Below the pieces are notes generated by a model. It had not been told where the DNA came from. It saw only the letters and a list, made by a program, of their open reading frames with translations, and did no database searches. Below, piece after piece: positions 46,213-55,325 of a stretch of 64,000 bases of DNA. The stretch's first letter is position 1; each line of letters opens with the position of its first letter. Both the position numbers and the translations under genes were made by a program. Source of the stretch: Cardiobacterium hominis (GTDB lineage Bacteria; Pseudomonadota; Gammaproteobacteria; Cardiobacteriales; Cardiobacteriaceae); NCBI RefSeq assembly GCF_900637305.1, contig NZ_LR134365.1, forward strand, positions 671,001-735,000, given 5' to 3'.

Positions 46213-46406
46213 CTTTCGTTGAATATCCGGCTGGCATCGGGATTTGCAAGGTACAATAGGAGGATAATTTATCCTGCATAATGTGGAGAGACGCGCTACT
46301 GTAATGCTGGCTGGCCTGCTGACAGTATGCTGTTTTGATGCAAATCGACTTCGAATTCGTCGCATATCACCGCGACCCTATTTTTAATTACGCCTAAAGG
46401 ATTCTT

Positions 46407-47825
46407 ATGACGCCACAAAAAATCGGCCTGACCGCGCTTACCGCCCTCGTTTTAAGCTCGATGATTGGATCCGGCATTTTTAGCCTGCCGCAAAATATGG
46501 CGGAGGTGGCGGGCGCTGAAGCGCTCATCATCGGCTGGACGATTACCGGCGTCGGTATCATCGCCCTCGGTCTTTCTTTCTGGTATCTGGCGCGGCTGCG
46601 GCCGACGCTGGACGGCGGCATTTACGCCTACGCCCGCGACGGTTTTGGCGAGCTGGTCGGCTTTTTCTCCGCCTGGGGCTATTGGCTCTGCGCCACCATT
46701 GGCGTTACCGGCTATCTTGTCGTCGCGTTTGAGGCGCTCGGCGGCTTCACCGATACGCCGGGGCAGGTGTTTTTCGGCAAGGGCAACACGCCCGCCGCCT
46801 TTGTCGGCGAGTCGGCGATTGTCTGGGCGGTGTATTGGCTCGCCGCGCGCGGCGTCAAGGAAGCGGCGGGGGTCAATCTGGTGGCGACGCTGGTCAAGGT
46901 TTTCCCGCTTTTGCTTTTTATCGGCCTCGCGCTGTGGTTTTTCCGTGGCGAGACCTTTGCCGCCGACTGGCACGGCGCGGGGCTGCAAGCGACGACGCTG
47001 ACTCAGGTGAAAGACACCATGCTGATTACGCTGTGGGTGTTCACCGGCGTGGAAGGCGCGGCGGTGCTTTCCGCGCACGCGCGCAAACGCAGCGATGTGG
47101 GGCTGGCGACTGTGCTTGGCATCTTGATTGCGCTGGCGCTCTACGTCGCCATTACCGTACTGGCGCTGGGCGTGTTGCCACGCGCAGAAATCGCCGCGCT
47201 GGCGAATCCGTCCATGGCGGGGGTGTTGCAGGCGATGATGGGCAGCGCCGGCGGCATCATCATCAGCACCTGTCTGATTGTGTCCGTGTTGGCGTCGTAT
47301 TTGAGCTGGACGCTGTACTCGATGGAGGTGCCGTTCTACGGCGCGCAATATGGCGCCTTTCCGCGCACCCTCGCCGCGCAGAATGAAAACGGCGTGCCGC
47401 ACCACTCGCTGCGCTTTTCCTGCATCACCGTGCAGGTTTGTCTGCTTTTGGTGCTGCTCACCGGCGAGAGTTACAACGCGCTGCTGAAGATTTCGACGTC
47501 GATGATTCTTGTGCCGTATCTGTTGATTGGCGCGTATTTGCTGAAGATTACGCTGCGTGAGCGCCTCGCGCCGCATATTGTCGCGGTCGGCACGGTGGCG
47601 ACGCTTTATGCGCTGTGGATTCTTTACGCGGCGGGTATGGGCTATCTGCTGTTGTCGGTGCTGCTTTATGTCCCTGGCGTCGCGCTGTTCCTTTATGCGC
47701 AGACGCGCTTCCACGGGCGTTTCCCGCGCCTGCAAGCGGGCGAGATCGCGCTGCTGGCGTTGCTTTTGCTCTTGCTGGTGCCTGCGCTGCAACAGGTTCT
47801 TGCGGATTTGCGCGGGGCGGGATGA
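46407..47825 (+). CDS. APC-family amino-acid transporter (basic amino acid/ornithine antiporter-like)
   Basis: 472 residues, about 12-13 membrane helices. Starts MTPQKIGLTALTALVLSSMI then GSGIFSLPQNMA, the glycine-rich APC motif. The pattern WVFTGVEGAAVLSAHARKRSDVG resembles ArcD/LysP-type arginine-ornithine exchangers. An argF gene is present in the window but 20 kb away, so the substrate remains a family-based guess. Confidence 0.87.
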   Translation: MTPQKIGLTALTALVLSSMIGSGIFSLPQNMAEVAGAEALIIGWTITGVGIIALGLSFWYLARLRPTLDGGIYAYARDGFGELVGFFSAWGYWLCATIGVTGYLVVAFEALGGFTDTPGQVFFGKGNTPAAFVGESAIVWAVYWLAARGVKEAAGVNLVATLVKVFPLLLFIGLALWFFRGETFAADWHGAGLQATTLTQVKDTMLITLWVFTGVEGAAVLSAHARKRSDVGLATVLGILIALALYVAITVLALGVLPRAEIAALANPSMAGVLQAMMGSAGGIIISTCLIVSVLASYLSWTLYSMEVPFYGAQYGAFPRTLAAQNENGVPHHSLRFSCITVQVCLLLVLLTGESYNALLKISTSMILVPYLLIGAYLLKITLRERLAPHIVAVGTVATLYALWILYAAGMGYLLLSVLLYVPGVALFLYAQTRFHGRFPRLQAGEIALLALLLLLLVPALQQVLADLRGAG

Positions 47826-47876
47826 GGCGGCTGTAGGGGATGGTTATTCGCTTTATACCCATCCATTCAAAGTAAT

Positions 47877-47922
47877 AGGGGCGGTTAGGGTAAATCCCGT
47901 AACCGCCCCATTTCTGTTTTTG
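47877..47922 (+). terminator. Terminator-like hairpin after the transporter
   Basis: GGGGCGGTTA / TAACCGCCCC stem with ATTTCTGTTTTTG after it. Convergent with ptsI, so it may serve the plus strand. Confidence 0.7.
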
Positions 47923-47959
47923 TTGGGTTACGGCTTGGCCTAACCCAATCGCAGCAGGT

Positions 47960-49678
47960 TTAGTGTTTGATGTCTTGCAGCAGTTTGCGCACGGCTTCGG
48001 CGTCGTTGGCGGCGATCGCTTTGTCCAGCAGTTCGCGGCAGGCCGCAGCGTTCAGGCGGCTGATGCTGTATTTGACGGCAGGCAGCATTTTGCCGCTGAT
48101 GGAGATTTCGTTGAAGCCCATGCCGACGAGCAGCGGGGTCGCTTCCAGCTGGCCGCCCATTTCGCCGCAGATGCCGACGTCAATGCCCGCTTTGCGCCCG
48201 GCGTCGCAGGTCATTTTCATCAGGCGCAGTACGGCGGGGTGCAGGCCGTCATACAGCACGCTGATTTTGGTGTTGCCGCGGTCAACGGCGAGGGTGTATT
48301 GGGTGAGGTCGTTGGTGCCGATACTGAAGAATGCCGCTTCTTGTGCGAGTTGTTCGGCAATGAGCGCGGACGCCGGGGTTTCGATCATGATGCCGACTTT
48401 GATGTGCGGGTTGTGGTTACGCCCTTCGGCTTCGAGTTTGACGGATTGTTCGGCGATTTGTTGTTTGACCCAGCGCACTTCGTCCAGGCTGATGACCATC
48501 GGAATCATGACCCATAGGTCGCCGTAGGCGGCGGCGCGAATGGCGGCGCGGATTTGGCTCAGGAAGACTTCGGGGTTGTCTTTGTAGAGGCGGACGCCGC
48601 GCCAGCCGAGGAAGGGGTTTTCTTCTTTGGGGAAGTTGAGGTAGGAGAGTGGTTTGTCGCCGCCGATGTCCAGTAGGCGCAGGATGACGGTTTTGCCTTT
48701 CATGTGTTCGGCGACTTTGCGGTAGATGGCGTATTGTTGGTCTTCGCTCGGCGCCTGTTTGTTTTCCATGAAGAGGAATTCGCTGCGGAAGAGGCCGATG
48801 CCTTCGCTGCCGTTTTCGTCGATGAGGTGCAGGTCGTTCGGCGAGCCGATGTTGCTGTAGAGGGCGAAGGTTTTGCCGTCTTCGGTGGTCGCCGGTTTGC
48901 CGTGCAGTTTGGCGTATTCGGCTTTTTGTGCGTCTTGTTGGGCTTTTTTCTCGGTGTAGAGGCCGCGGGTTTTGTCGTCCGGGTCGAGGATGAGTTTGCC
49001 GGTGTCGCCGTCGAGCAGGGCGGTGATGCCGCTGCGGACTTCGTTCATGATGTTGCGCATGCCCATGACGGCCGGCATGCCGAGGTTGCGCGCGAGGATG
49101 GCGACGTGGCTGGTCAGTCCGCCGTGTTCGAGGACGAAGCCGCGTACTTTTTCGACGTCAAGTTGTGCGGTTTCGGAGGGGGTGAGGTCTTCGGCGAAGA
49201 TGACGCTGTCCGGCGGCGCGCTGGCAAGGGAGGCAAACGGCAGGCCGTTGAGCGCGAGGAGGAGGTTGTTTTGCAGGTCTTCGAATTCGGCGGCGCGTTC
49301 GCGCAGGTATTCGTCTTCGAGGGCGCGCATGCTGGCGGCGACTTGGTCAAGGTATTCTTTGACGGCGGCGGTGGCGGTTTTGCGTTCGTCGCGGATGAGT
49401 GCCTGGATGTCGTTTTCGAGTTCTTCGTCGGCGAGCAGTTCGCGGTGGCTTTCGAAGATGGCAGCTTCGTGTTCGCCCTGTTTTTCGAGGACGCGGTTGT
49501 AGAGGGCTTCTAAGTGGGCATCGACTTTGGCCTGCGCATTGCGGAAGGCGCGGTATTCGCTTTTGATTTCGTCTTCGGTGATGCTGCGGGTATCGATGTT
49601 CGGGGTTTGCGGGCGGAAGATCCAGGCTTGGCCGATTGCTATGCCGGGGGAGGCGGCGAGTCCTTCGTAGTTTTTCAT
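47960..49678 (-). CDS. ptsI: PTS Enzyme I
   Basis: 572 residues. Passes phosphate from phosphoenolpyruvate to HPr. Active-site H191 in GGLTSHVAILARN; the PEP site motifs LLDIGGDKPL and GICGEMGG are present. It is the last gene of the run agaS-EIIB-EIIC-EIID-EIIA-ptsH-ptsI. A 99-bp gap with a hairpin separates it from ptsH. Confidence 0.97.
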   Translation of the reverse strand: MKNYEGLAASPGIAIGQAWIFRPQTPNIDTRSITEDEIKSEYRAFRNAQAKVDAHLEALYNRVLEKQGEHEAAIFESHRELLADEELENDIQALIRDERKTATAAVKEYLDQVAASMRALEDEYLRERAAEFEDLQNNLLLALNGLPFASLASAPPDSVIFAEDLTPSETAQLDVEKVRGFVLEHGGLTSHVAILARNLGMPAVMGMRNIMNEVRSGITALLDGDTGKLILDPDDKTRGLYTEKKAQQDAQKAEYAKLHGKPATTEDGKTFALYSNIGSPNDLHLIDENGSEGIGLFRSEFLFMENKQAPSEDQQYAIYRKVAEHMKGKTVILRLLDIGGDKPLSYLNFPKEENPFLGWRGVRLYKDNPEVFLSQIRAAIRAAAYGDLWVMIPMVISLDEVRWVKQQIAEQSVKLEAEGRNHNPHIKVGIMIETPASALIAEQLAQEAAFFSIGTNDLTQYTLAVDRGNTKISVLYDGLHPAVLRLMKMTCDAGRKAGIDVGICGEMGGQLEATPLLVGMGFNEISISGKMLPAVKYSISRLNAAACRELLDKAIAANDAEAVRKLLQDIKH

Positions 49679-49737
49679 GAGGTGCTCCTCTAGGGTTGGC
49701 GGTGTGTTGCCGCAGCCGCTGCCCGCTGCGGCGGTAT

Positions 49738-49769
49738 GTTTGAGCCTGTTCTTCGGAACAGGCTCAGGG
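49738..49769 (-). promoter_or_regulatory. Hairpin between ptsH and ptsI
   Basis: GAGCCTGTTC / GAACAGGCTC perfect stem directly after ptsH, without a T-run; may tune expression or mRNA stability. Confidence 0.6.
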
Positions 49770-49777
49770 GGTGCGGG

Positions 49778-50038
49778 TTATTCCGCGAGGTTGGTGATGT
49801 AGTCGGCGAGTTTTTCGAGGGCGTCAGCTTCGTCGGCGCCGTCGGTTTTCAGTACGAGCTGGTCGCCTTTGCTGAGGCCTGCCTGGAGCAGTTTCATCAG
49901 GGATTTGCCGTTGTATTCGTTGCCGTCTTTAACGATGGTGACGTTTGCTTCAAAGCCTTTGGCGAGTTGGACGAAGTCTTTGGCCGGGCGGGCGTGCAGG
50001 CCTGACGGGTTGTTCAGGGTGAGGTTTTTTTCTTGCAT
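49778..50038 (-). CDS. ptsH: Phosphocarrier protein HPr
   Basis: 86 residues. Phosphorylated on H15 (NPSGLHARPAKDF). Region NGKSLMKLLQAG contains the Ser that is phosphorylated by HPr kinase in some bacteria. It is placed two bases after the EIIA gene. Confidence 0.97.
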   Translation of the reverse strand: MQEKNLTLNNPSGLHARPAKDFVQLAKGFEANVTIVKDGNEYNGKSLMKLLQAGLSKGDQLVLKTDGADEADALEKLADYITNLAE

Positions 50039-50040
50039 GT

Positions 50041-50475
50041 TTACAGTCCTTCTTCTGTTGCGGGTGGTGGTGGCACTTTGCGGCTGTAGCTGCTCAGGCT
50101 ACCGATGCCTTCGCGTGCGTTTTCCAGCAATTGCGCCACCAGGGCGCGGGCTGCGTCGTAGTCGTCTTTTTCAAGGGTGGCTTCGACGAGCATGTGCAGT
50201 GTGGTGCCATAGACGACGTCAATGTTTTCTCTGCTGCTGGCGAGCAGGGCGGCTTGCCGGAAGGGCGCGCCGCCAATGATGTCGGTGAAGATGACCACGC
50301 TGTCATTCTCATATATTTTTAGTATTTTTGCCAGTTTCTCACCGAGCGCGTCCGGGGTGTCGCCTTCTTCGAAGTTCACTGCGTGCACGTCTGGCGACGT
50401 GCCGCTGATGAGGGTGAGGGCGGAGTGGATACCGGTGGCGAATTGGCCGTGCCCGGTGATGATGATGGCGGTCAT
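50041..50475 (-). CDS. agaF: PTS EIIA component, mannose family (AgaF-like)
   Basis: 144 residues. Accepts phosphate at H9 (TGHGQFATGI). IIGGAPFRQAALL and DDYDAARALVAQLLENAREG are typical. A separate EIIA, not fused to EIIB. Spaced 3 bp from EIID. Start ATG right after GGGTTAGCC-type context. Confidence 0.9.
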   Translation of the reverse strand: MTAIIITGHGQFATGIHSALTLISGTSPDVHAVNFEEGDTPDALGEKLAKILKIYENDSVVIFTDIIGGAPFRQAALLASSRENIDVVYGTTLHMLVEATLEKDDYDAARALVAQLLENAREGIGSLSSYSRKVPPPPATEEGL

Positions 50476-50478
50476 GGG

Positions 50479-51387
50479 TTAGCCTTGGCTCATGCGTTCG
50501 GCGAGGACGGCCGGGTCGATGATGTCCACGCCGAACCAGTGTTTGACCAGTACCGGCAGGCCGATGCAGACGAGGCCGAAGATGATGGTCCATACCACCA
50601 GTTTGAGGGTGGAGGTGCCTTTTTTGATGCGCCAGAGGATGAAGAGTGTCCACAAGAGCGGCAGCAGTTTCGGCATGATGGGGTCGATCAGGTCTTTTTG
50701 CAGGCTGTACACGAAGGGTTTTTCGACGCCTTCGACGTGGCGCACCAGTTGTAGTCCGGATTCGAGGCGGACGTAGCTCGCGGTCATCGCGCCGATGACG
50801 GTCAGGCCGACGATGGAGGCGGCGTGGCTGAGTTTGCGCGTTTGTTCTTTGAGGTTGGCGATGGCGGAGACGCCCATTTTGTAGCCGTAGTTGGCAAGGC
50901 CAAAGCGCAGCGCGAAGTGGACAACGTTAAAGGCGACGAGGAAGAAGATGGGGCCGAGCCATGAGCCGGAGAGCGAGAAGGACGCGCCGACGCCACCGCA
51001 GATGGAGAGCAGGGTCAGCCAGAAGACGGCATCGCCGATCCCGCCGCCCGGTCCCATGGTGGAGACTTTGATGGCGCGGATGGTGGAGATGTTTTCTTTC
51101 GCTTCTTCCATCGAGACGACGAGGCCGGAGATGAAGGTGACGAGGAAGGGGTGGGTGTTGAAGAATTCGAGGTGCATGCGCATGGACTGGCGCAGGTCGT
51201 CCGGGTTTTTGTGGATTTTGCGCAGTGCGGGCAGGATGGTGTAGAGCCAGCCGTTGGCCTGCATCCGTTCGTAGTTGAAGGAGGCTTGCAGGAAGAGCGA
51301 GCGCCACGCCATGCGGCTCAGGTCTTTTGAGGTGATGACTTTTGCGGCGCTTTGGTCTTTGTAGACGTCGTAGTTTTCGGTACTCAT
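50479..51387 (-). CDS. agaE: PTS EIID component, mannose family
   Basis: 302 residues. Membrane component; ends with TM segments. Landmarks: SFNYERMQANGWLYTILPAL, MEEAKENISTIRAIKVSTMG and GPGGGIGDAVFWLT, which are diagnostic for the family. Works with EIIC in transport of an amino sugar. Confidence 0.93.
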   Translation of the reverse strand: MSTENYDVYKDQSAAKVITSKDLSRMAWRSLFLQASFNYERMQANGWLYTILPALRKIHKNPDDLRQSMRMHLEFFNTHPFLVTFISGLVVSMEEAKENISTIRAIKVSTMGPGGGIGDAVFWLTLLSICGGVGASFSLSGSWLGPIFFLVAFNVVHFALRFGLANYGYKMGVSAIANLKEQTRKLSHAASIVGLTVIGAMTASYVRLESGLQLVRHVEGVEKPFVYSLQKDLIDPIMPKLLPLLWTLFILWRIKKGTSTLKLVVWTIIFGLVCIGLPVLVKHWFGVDIIDPAVLAERMSQG

Positions 51388-51390
51388 GGC

Positions 51391-52176
51391 TTAGATTCCT
51401 TCTTCTTCTTGCGGGGCGGAGGTTTTGGCGGGCTGGCTGTCGCGGATGAAGTATTCGATCAGCGCGAATGCGGTGCCGATGAGCGCGATGGCAAGCAGCG
51501 GTTGGTTGAGGTAGGCGACGAGGACGAAGCCGAGGATGAAGTAGGCGACGTATTCTTTGCGCAGCATGATGTTGAGCAGGATGCCGAAGCCAATGGCGGG
51601 CATCAGGCCGCCTGCCATGCCGAGGCCTTCGGAGATCCATTTCGGCACGAAGTGCACGTATTCTGCCGCTTTGGCCGCGCCGAAGTACACCACGCCGAAG
51701 GCGACGATGGAGTAGAAGCAGAAGAGGATTGCCATGCCGAGGTAGTTCAGGCTGGCGATGCCGCCGAAGTTGAGGGTGTCGGCGTAGTGGTCGGCTTTTT
51801 TCATCAGCGGCGAGAAGGCGGTGAAGAGGAAAGTGATGCAGACCTGGACGAAGATGGCAAAGGGGATGGCGACGGCGATGGCTTCTTGCGCACTTTTGCC
51901 GGTGGCAATGACGAAGGCGGTGCCGATGATGCCGCCCATGACGACGTTCGGCGGTTGGGCGCCAGCGAGCGGTACGAGGCCCATCCACATCAGTTCAAAG
52001 GATGCGCCGGCGACGAGTCCCGCCTGCGGGTCGCCCATGAGGATGCCGACGATGGGGCCGGCGATTATCGGGCGGTGGATGTGGGTGAGGACGTTGAAGA
52101 GGTCGATGCCTGCCAGTCCGGCGAAGATGGCGACCATCAACGCCTGCAGGAAGGTGACTTGATGGAGGATTTCCAT
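51391..52176 (-). CDS. agaW: PTS EIIC component, mannose family
   Basis: 261 residues. Sugar channel with many membrane helices: QALMVAIFAGLAGIDLFNVL, RPIIAGPIVGILMGDPQAG, GASFELMWMGLVPLAGAQPP. The last motif is typical of the mannose/GalNAc class. 3 bp from EIID. Confidence 0.93.
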   Translation of the reverse strand: MEILHQVTFLQALMVAIFAGLAGIDLFNVLTHIHRPIIAGPIVGILMGDPQAGLVAGASFELMWMGLVPLAGAQPPNVVMGGIIGTAFVIATGKSAQEAIAVAIPFAIFVQVCITFLFTAFSPLMKKADHYADTLNFGGIASLNYLGMAILFCFYSIVAFGVVYFGAAKAAEYVHFVPKWISEGLGMAGGLMPAIGFGILLNIMLRKEYVAYFILGFVLVAYLNQPLLAIALIGTAFALIEYFIRDSQPAKTSAPQEEEGI

Positions 52177-52197
52177 GGTGAGCTCCTGGGGATGGGG

Positions 52198-52680
52198 TTA
52201 GAGGATGAGGGACAGGATGGGTTTTTTCGCATCGTCCGGCGTGCCCTGCGCGGTGCAGGCGATGCCGAGCGCTTCGAGTTCCTGGAAGCAGCGGATGTCG
52301 TCCTCGGTCACGCTGATGACTTTGGAGACTTGCTTTTTGCCTTCGGCAAAGTGGAGGTTGCCGACGTTGATTTCCTTGATGGGCACGCCGCCCTTGATGA
52401 GGGTGAGCGCGTTCTGCGGGGTGCGCACCACGAGGAAGATTTTTTGGCTGGGTGCCGCTTTGTGGATGATGTCGATGGTTTTTTGCAGGGTGAAGAAGCG
52501 CGCGCCGACGTTGCCGGTAATCGCCATTTCCATCAGGTTTTGTTGTACCGGATCGGCGGCGATTTCGTCATCGGCGACGACGACGAGGTTCGCGCCCAGC
52601 CAGTTCGTCCAGGTCATGCCGACCTGCCCGTGGATGAGGCGGTTGTCGATGCGGGTGAGGAGGATATTGGGTTCTGCCAT
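52198..52680 (-). CDS. agaV: PTS EIIB component, mannose family
   Basis: 160 residues. Phosphorylated at H17 in IDNRLIHGQVGMTW, then donates to the sugar. First transport gene, following agaS by 65 bp. Confidence 0.94.
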   Translation of the reverse strand: MAEPNILLTRIDNRLIHGQVGMTWTNWLGANLVVVADDEIAADPVQQNLMEMAITGNVGARFFTLQKTIDIIHKAAPSQKIFLVVRTPQNALTLIKGGVPIKEINVGNLHFAEGKKQVSKVISVTEDDIRCFQELEALGIACTAQGTPDDAKKPILSLIL

Positions 52681-52745
52681 GTTTTTAAGGCTCCTTTATT
52701 TGTTGGGATGGGGTTGTGGGGAGAGCGTCAGTCATCCCCCACGGC

Positions 52746-53924
52746 TCACGCTGGATACGGGTAATCCGTAACGCCTTTGACGACGCGGTTGACGCTGCCG
52801 TCCGGGCTGGGGTTGTCCGGCGAGATGCCTGCATCGAGTGCGCAGCGCAGGCCGCTCAGTTGTGCGTATTGCACGTAGAGCGGAGCGAGCGCCGCGTCGT
52901 CCTGGCCGTCCAGCGCCGCATCGAAGGCGATGACGTGCGCGCGGCTCGCGGCGAGTTCCGGGTAGCGGGCGAGGAAGGCGGCGGGCGCAAATATCAGCAC
53001 TTGCGCGGCGTTGCCGTCGCCCAGCACTTCCAGCGCCAGGTCGCGGTCGTATTGCTGCGTGTACGGGTCGCTGGAGACGAGGAAGCACACCGCCGTTTCG
53101 CCGTTAATCAGCGATTTCGGGCCGTGGCGGAAGCCGAGGGTGGTTTCCGCCATCGTCGGGATTTTGCCTGCGGTCATTTCCAGGATTTTCAGCGCGCTTT
53201 CGCGGGTCGCGCCGTAGAGCGCGTCGCTGCCGAGGTAGATGATGCGGTTACAGGCGGCGAGCGCATCCAGCGCGGTTGAGGTGTAGAAGGTGTCGCTGAT
53301 GCGGCGCTGCGCGGCGGCAAGCGCGGCGAAGTCCGGCGGCGGCAAGTCGAGCGCTTCGCGGCAGAGGGCGGCGGTAAACAGCGTCATCGTCGAGAAGCTG
53401 GAGGTCATGACGAAGCTTTCGTCGTGGGTTTCCGGCGGCATTTGGCAGCAGTAGCCGTGGCCGTTGCGGCAATGTTCGGCGAGCGCGCCGTGGTCGTTGC
53501 AGGTGACGGCGACGGGGACGAGCTCCGGCGCAACCGCCGCCGCTTTTTCCAGGCTGGCAACGCTTTCCGGCGAGTTGCCGCTGCGCGCGAAGGCAAAGAG
53601 GAAGCCGTGTGCATCGCGTGGCAGTTTGCCTGCCGGTTGGGCGACCAAATCGGTGCTAGCGGTAGTAAGGCAATGTGCGCGGCTGTGGCGCTGGATGGCG
53701 GGGGCGAGGATGTCGCCGACGTAGGCGGATGTTCCGGCGCCGCTGAAAGCGATGGTCGCACGCGCGTCGTGCAGGGCGGCGTGCAGGCGGCTTTTCAGCG
53801 CCGGGTCGGTAGCGGCGAGCAACGCCGGGATTTTCTGCCAGCAGTCGCCTTGTTGATGGATTTCGCGCGCGGTTGCGGTTGCGCCGTGGTTGGCGAACCA
53901 GTGGGGTTCTTTGCCAAATAGCAT
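52746..53924 (-). CDS. agaS: SIS-domain amino-sugar deaminase/isomerase (AgaS)
   Basis: 392 residues with two SIS domains. Converts galactosamine 6-phosphate to tagatose 6-phosphate plus ammonia in the Aga pathway. AFSGAGTSAYVGDIL and FARSGNSPESVAS are in the first SIS; the second has YLGSDALYGATRESALK and FRHGPKSLI. ATG 53924 has GGAG upstream; an earlier in-frame start is not favoured. Clustered with a mannose-family PTS, supporting the GalN/GalNAc assignment. Confidence 0.9.
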   Translation of the reverse strand: MLFGKEPHWFANHGATATAREIHQQGDCWQKIPALLAATDPALKSRLHAALHDARATIAFSGAGTSAYVGDILAPAIQRHSRAHCLTTASTDLVAQPAGKLPRDAHGFLFAFARSGNSPESVASLEKAAAVAPELVPVAVTCNDHGALAEHCRNGHGYCCQMPPETHDESFVMTSSFSTMTLFTAALCREALDLPPPDFAALAAAQRRISDTFYTSTALDALAACNRIIYLGSDALYGATRESALKILEMTAGKIPTMAETTLGFRHGPKSLINGETAVCFLVSSDPYTQQYDRDLALEVLGDGNAAQVLIFAPAAFLARYPELAASRAHVIAFDAALDGQDDAALAPLYVQYAQLSGLRCALDAGISPDNPSPDGSVNRVVKGVTDYPYPA

Positions 53925-53960
53925 GATGGCTCCGTTGTGGTTTTTATGGGCGCAAGCCGG

Positions 53961-53991
53961 GTAGGTTGGGTTAGCGCGAAGCGCATAACCC
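53961..53991. repeat. Inverted repeat GTTGGGTTA...TAACCCAAC
   Basis: Nine-base arms around GCGCGAAGCGCA. A related hairpin (GGTTACGGCTTGGCCTAACCC) is near 47925. Located upstream of agaS, in the gap to kbaZ. Confidence 0.6.
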
Positions 53992-54023
53992 AACTGCAAT
54001 GCGGTTTGGTTGAGGGCTAGTTG

Positions 54024-54058
54024 TTTACATACACCTTGAGCGCTTTCGTGTATGTAAA
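54024..54058. repeat. Palindromic element, copy C
   Basis: TTTACATACACCTTGAGCG...GTGTATGTAAA, same family as 8494 and 57425, with one inner arm altered (CGCTTTCG). Four bases after the kbaZ stop. Confidence 0.75.
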
Positions 54059-54062
54059 TGAA

Positions 54063-55325
54063 TCAGACACACGCCTCGTAGTACGGCACCAATGCGGCGC
54101 GGATGTGGTGACGGATGAGGTTCTCTGCCGTCAGCGCCTCGCCACGCGCGCGGCAGGCTTCAACCGCGTCCGGCAGGTATTGGTGTGCGAGTCCGAAGGG
54201 CAAGGGGCGCGTACCGAGGGCGGCACGCAGCCCCTGCACGGCTTCGTCCAGTTGTGGCTGACTCCAGTAGTAGCGGATGCGGTCGGAGAGGCTGTAGTGG
54301 CGCAAGAGGCGCTGTTCGTCCGCGTCGCCGTGGTAATACTTCTGCCATTGCGCAGGCTCGGCCAGCATCAGCGCTTCGGCCGCCGCTTCCACGTCCGGCG
54401 CGTTTAGTTTCAGCTTGCGCGCGATGTGGTTTAGCGCATAAACCGCTTCGCGGTAGGCGAAGGTCAGCGCCGGGCCGACTTTGAGGATGGCGAAGTGGTC
54501 GCGTACCAGCGCCTTGAACGCCTGCGGGGTTTGGTAATCGGTGGAATGCGCTTCAAAGACGGCGTGCGGAAAGTCGTTGGCGACCGCCGAGAGTGCGGTG
54601 GCGCGTTCGGGGCGGTAGTCTTCGACGCCGTGATGGTCAAATTCGACGCCGGGCTGGACGACCAGCGCCACGACCCGCGCCCAGACGTCATCGCCGAGGC
54701 CGTGCGCGGCGAAGGTGTCTTTATGTACGGCGTAGGTGGTGCGCGCGGCGTCCGGCGTGGTCGGCGTGACGCCATCGAGCGCTTCTTTCGCCCCGCCGGG
54801 CACGGGTACTTCGGTGCCGATGATGTAAACCAGCGGCACGGCGCCGGGCATAGCGGCGCGCGTGTCTTCGGCGATGCGGCAGAGGCGGGCGGCGCGTTCG
54901 GCGACGGTCGCGTCCGGCAGCGGCACCGGGTCGCCGGCGCAGCTCATGCTGCAATCGAGGTGGATTTTTTCGTAACCGGCCTGGACGTAATGGCGGATAA
55001 GTTCTTCGCTGTTTTTCATCGCCTCGTCCGAGGGTAGGTGTTGCCAGCGGTTCGGGCCGAGATGGTCGCCACCGAAGACGGGGTTGGCGTCGGCGGGCAG
55101 CAGGGCTTTCACCTGAGCGATGAATTGCGCCGGGGTCAGCCCGGTATAGCCGCCAAATTGGTCAACCTGATTCGAGGTGGATTCGAGCAGGAGGGTCGCG
55201 CCGTATTCGCGCGCCAGTTCTTCAGCGGCGCGGATGACGGCTGGGTGGGCGCTGCATACGGAAACGATGCCGCCGCACCCGTGTCGTTTGTGTGCGGCGA
55301 TGACGGCCGCAACTCTATTTTCCAT
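54063..55325 (-). CDS. kbaZ: KbaZ/GatZ-family protein (tagatose pathway)
   Basis: 420 residues. GatZ/KbaZ family: non-catalytic subunit of tagatose-1,6-bisphosphate aldolase in enteric bacteria; some relatives (AgaZ) have been proposed as tagatose-6-phosphate kinase. Landmarks GYTGLTPAQFIAQVKALLP, FGGDHLGPNRWQ and LDCSMSCAGDP are typical. The partner aldolase (KbaY/GatY) is not in the window. Overlaps agaR by 11 bases. Start ATG. Confidence 0.9.
   Translation of the reverse strand: MENRVAAVIAAHKRHGCGGIVSVCSAHPAVIRAAEELAREYGATLLLESTSNQVDQFGGYTGLTPAQFIAQVKALLPADANPVFGGDHLGPNRWQHLPSDEAMKNSEELIRHYVQAGYEKIHLDCSMSCAGDPVPLPDATVAERAARLCRIAEDTRAAMPGAVPLVYIIGTEVPVPGGAKEALDGVTPTTPDAARTTYAVHKDTFAAHGLGDDVWARVVALVVQPGVEFDHHGVEDYRPERATALSAVANDFPHAVFEAHSTDYQTPQAFKALVRDHFAILKVGPALTFAYREAVYALNHIARKLKLNAPDVEAAAEALMLAEPAQWQKYYHGDADEQRLLRHYSLSDRIRYYWSQPQLDEAVQGLRAALGTRPLPFGLAHQYLPDAVEACRARGEALTAENLIRHHIRAALVPYYEACV

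Noticed and set aside
45709..46406. A degraded cas3 upstream of cas5
   Set aside because: No HD, Walker A or DEAx-like residues in any frame; only promoter sequence and a MITE-like element.
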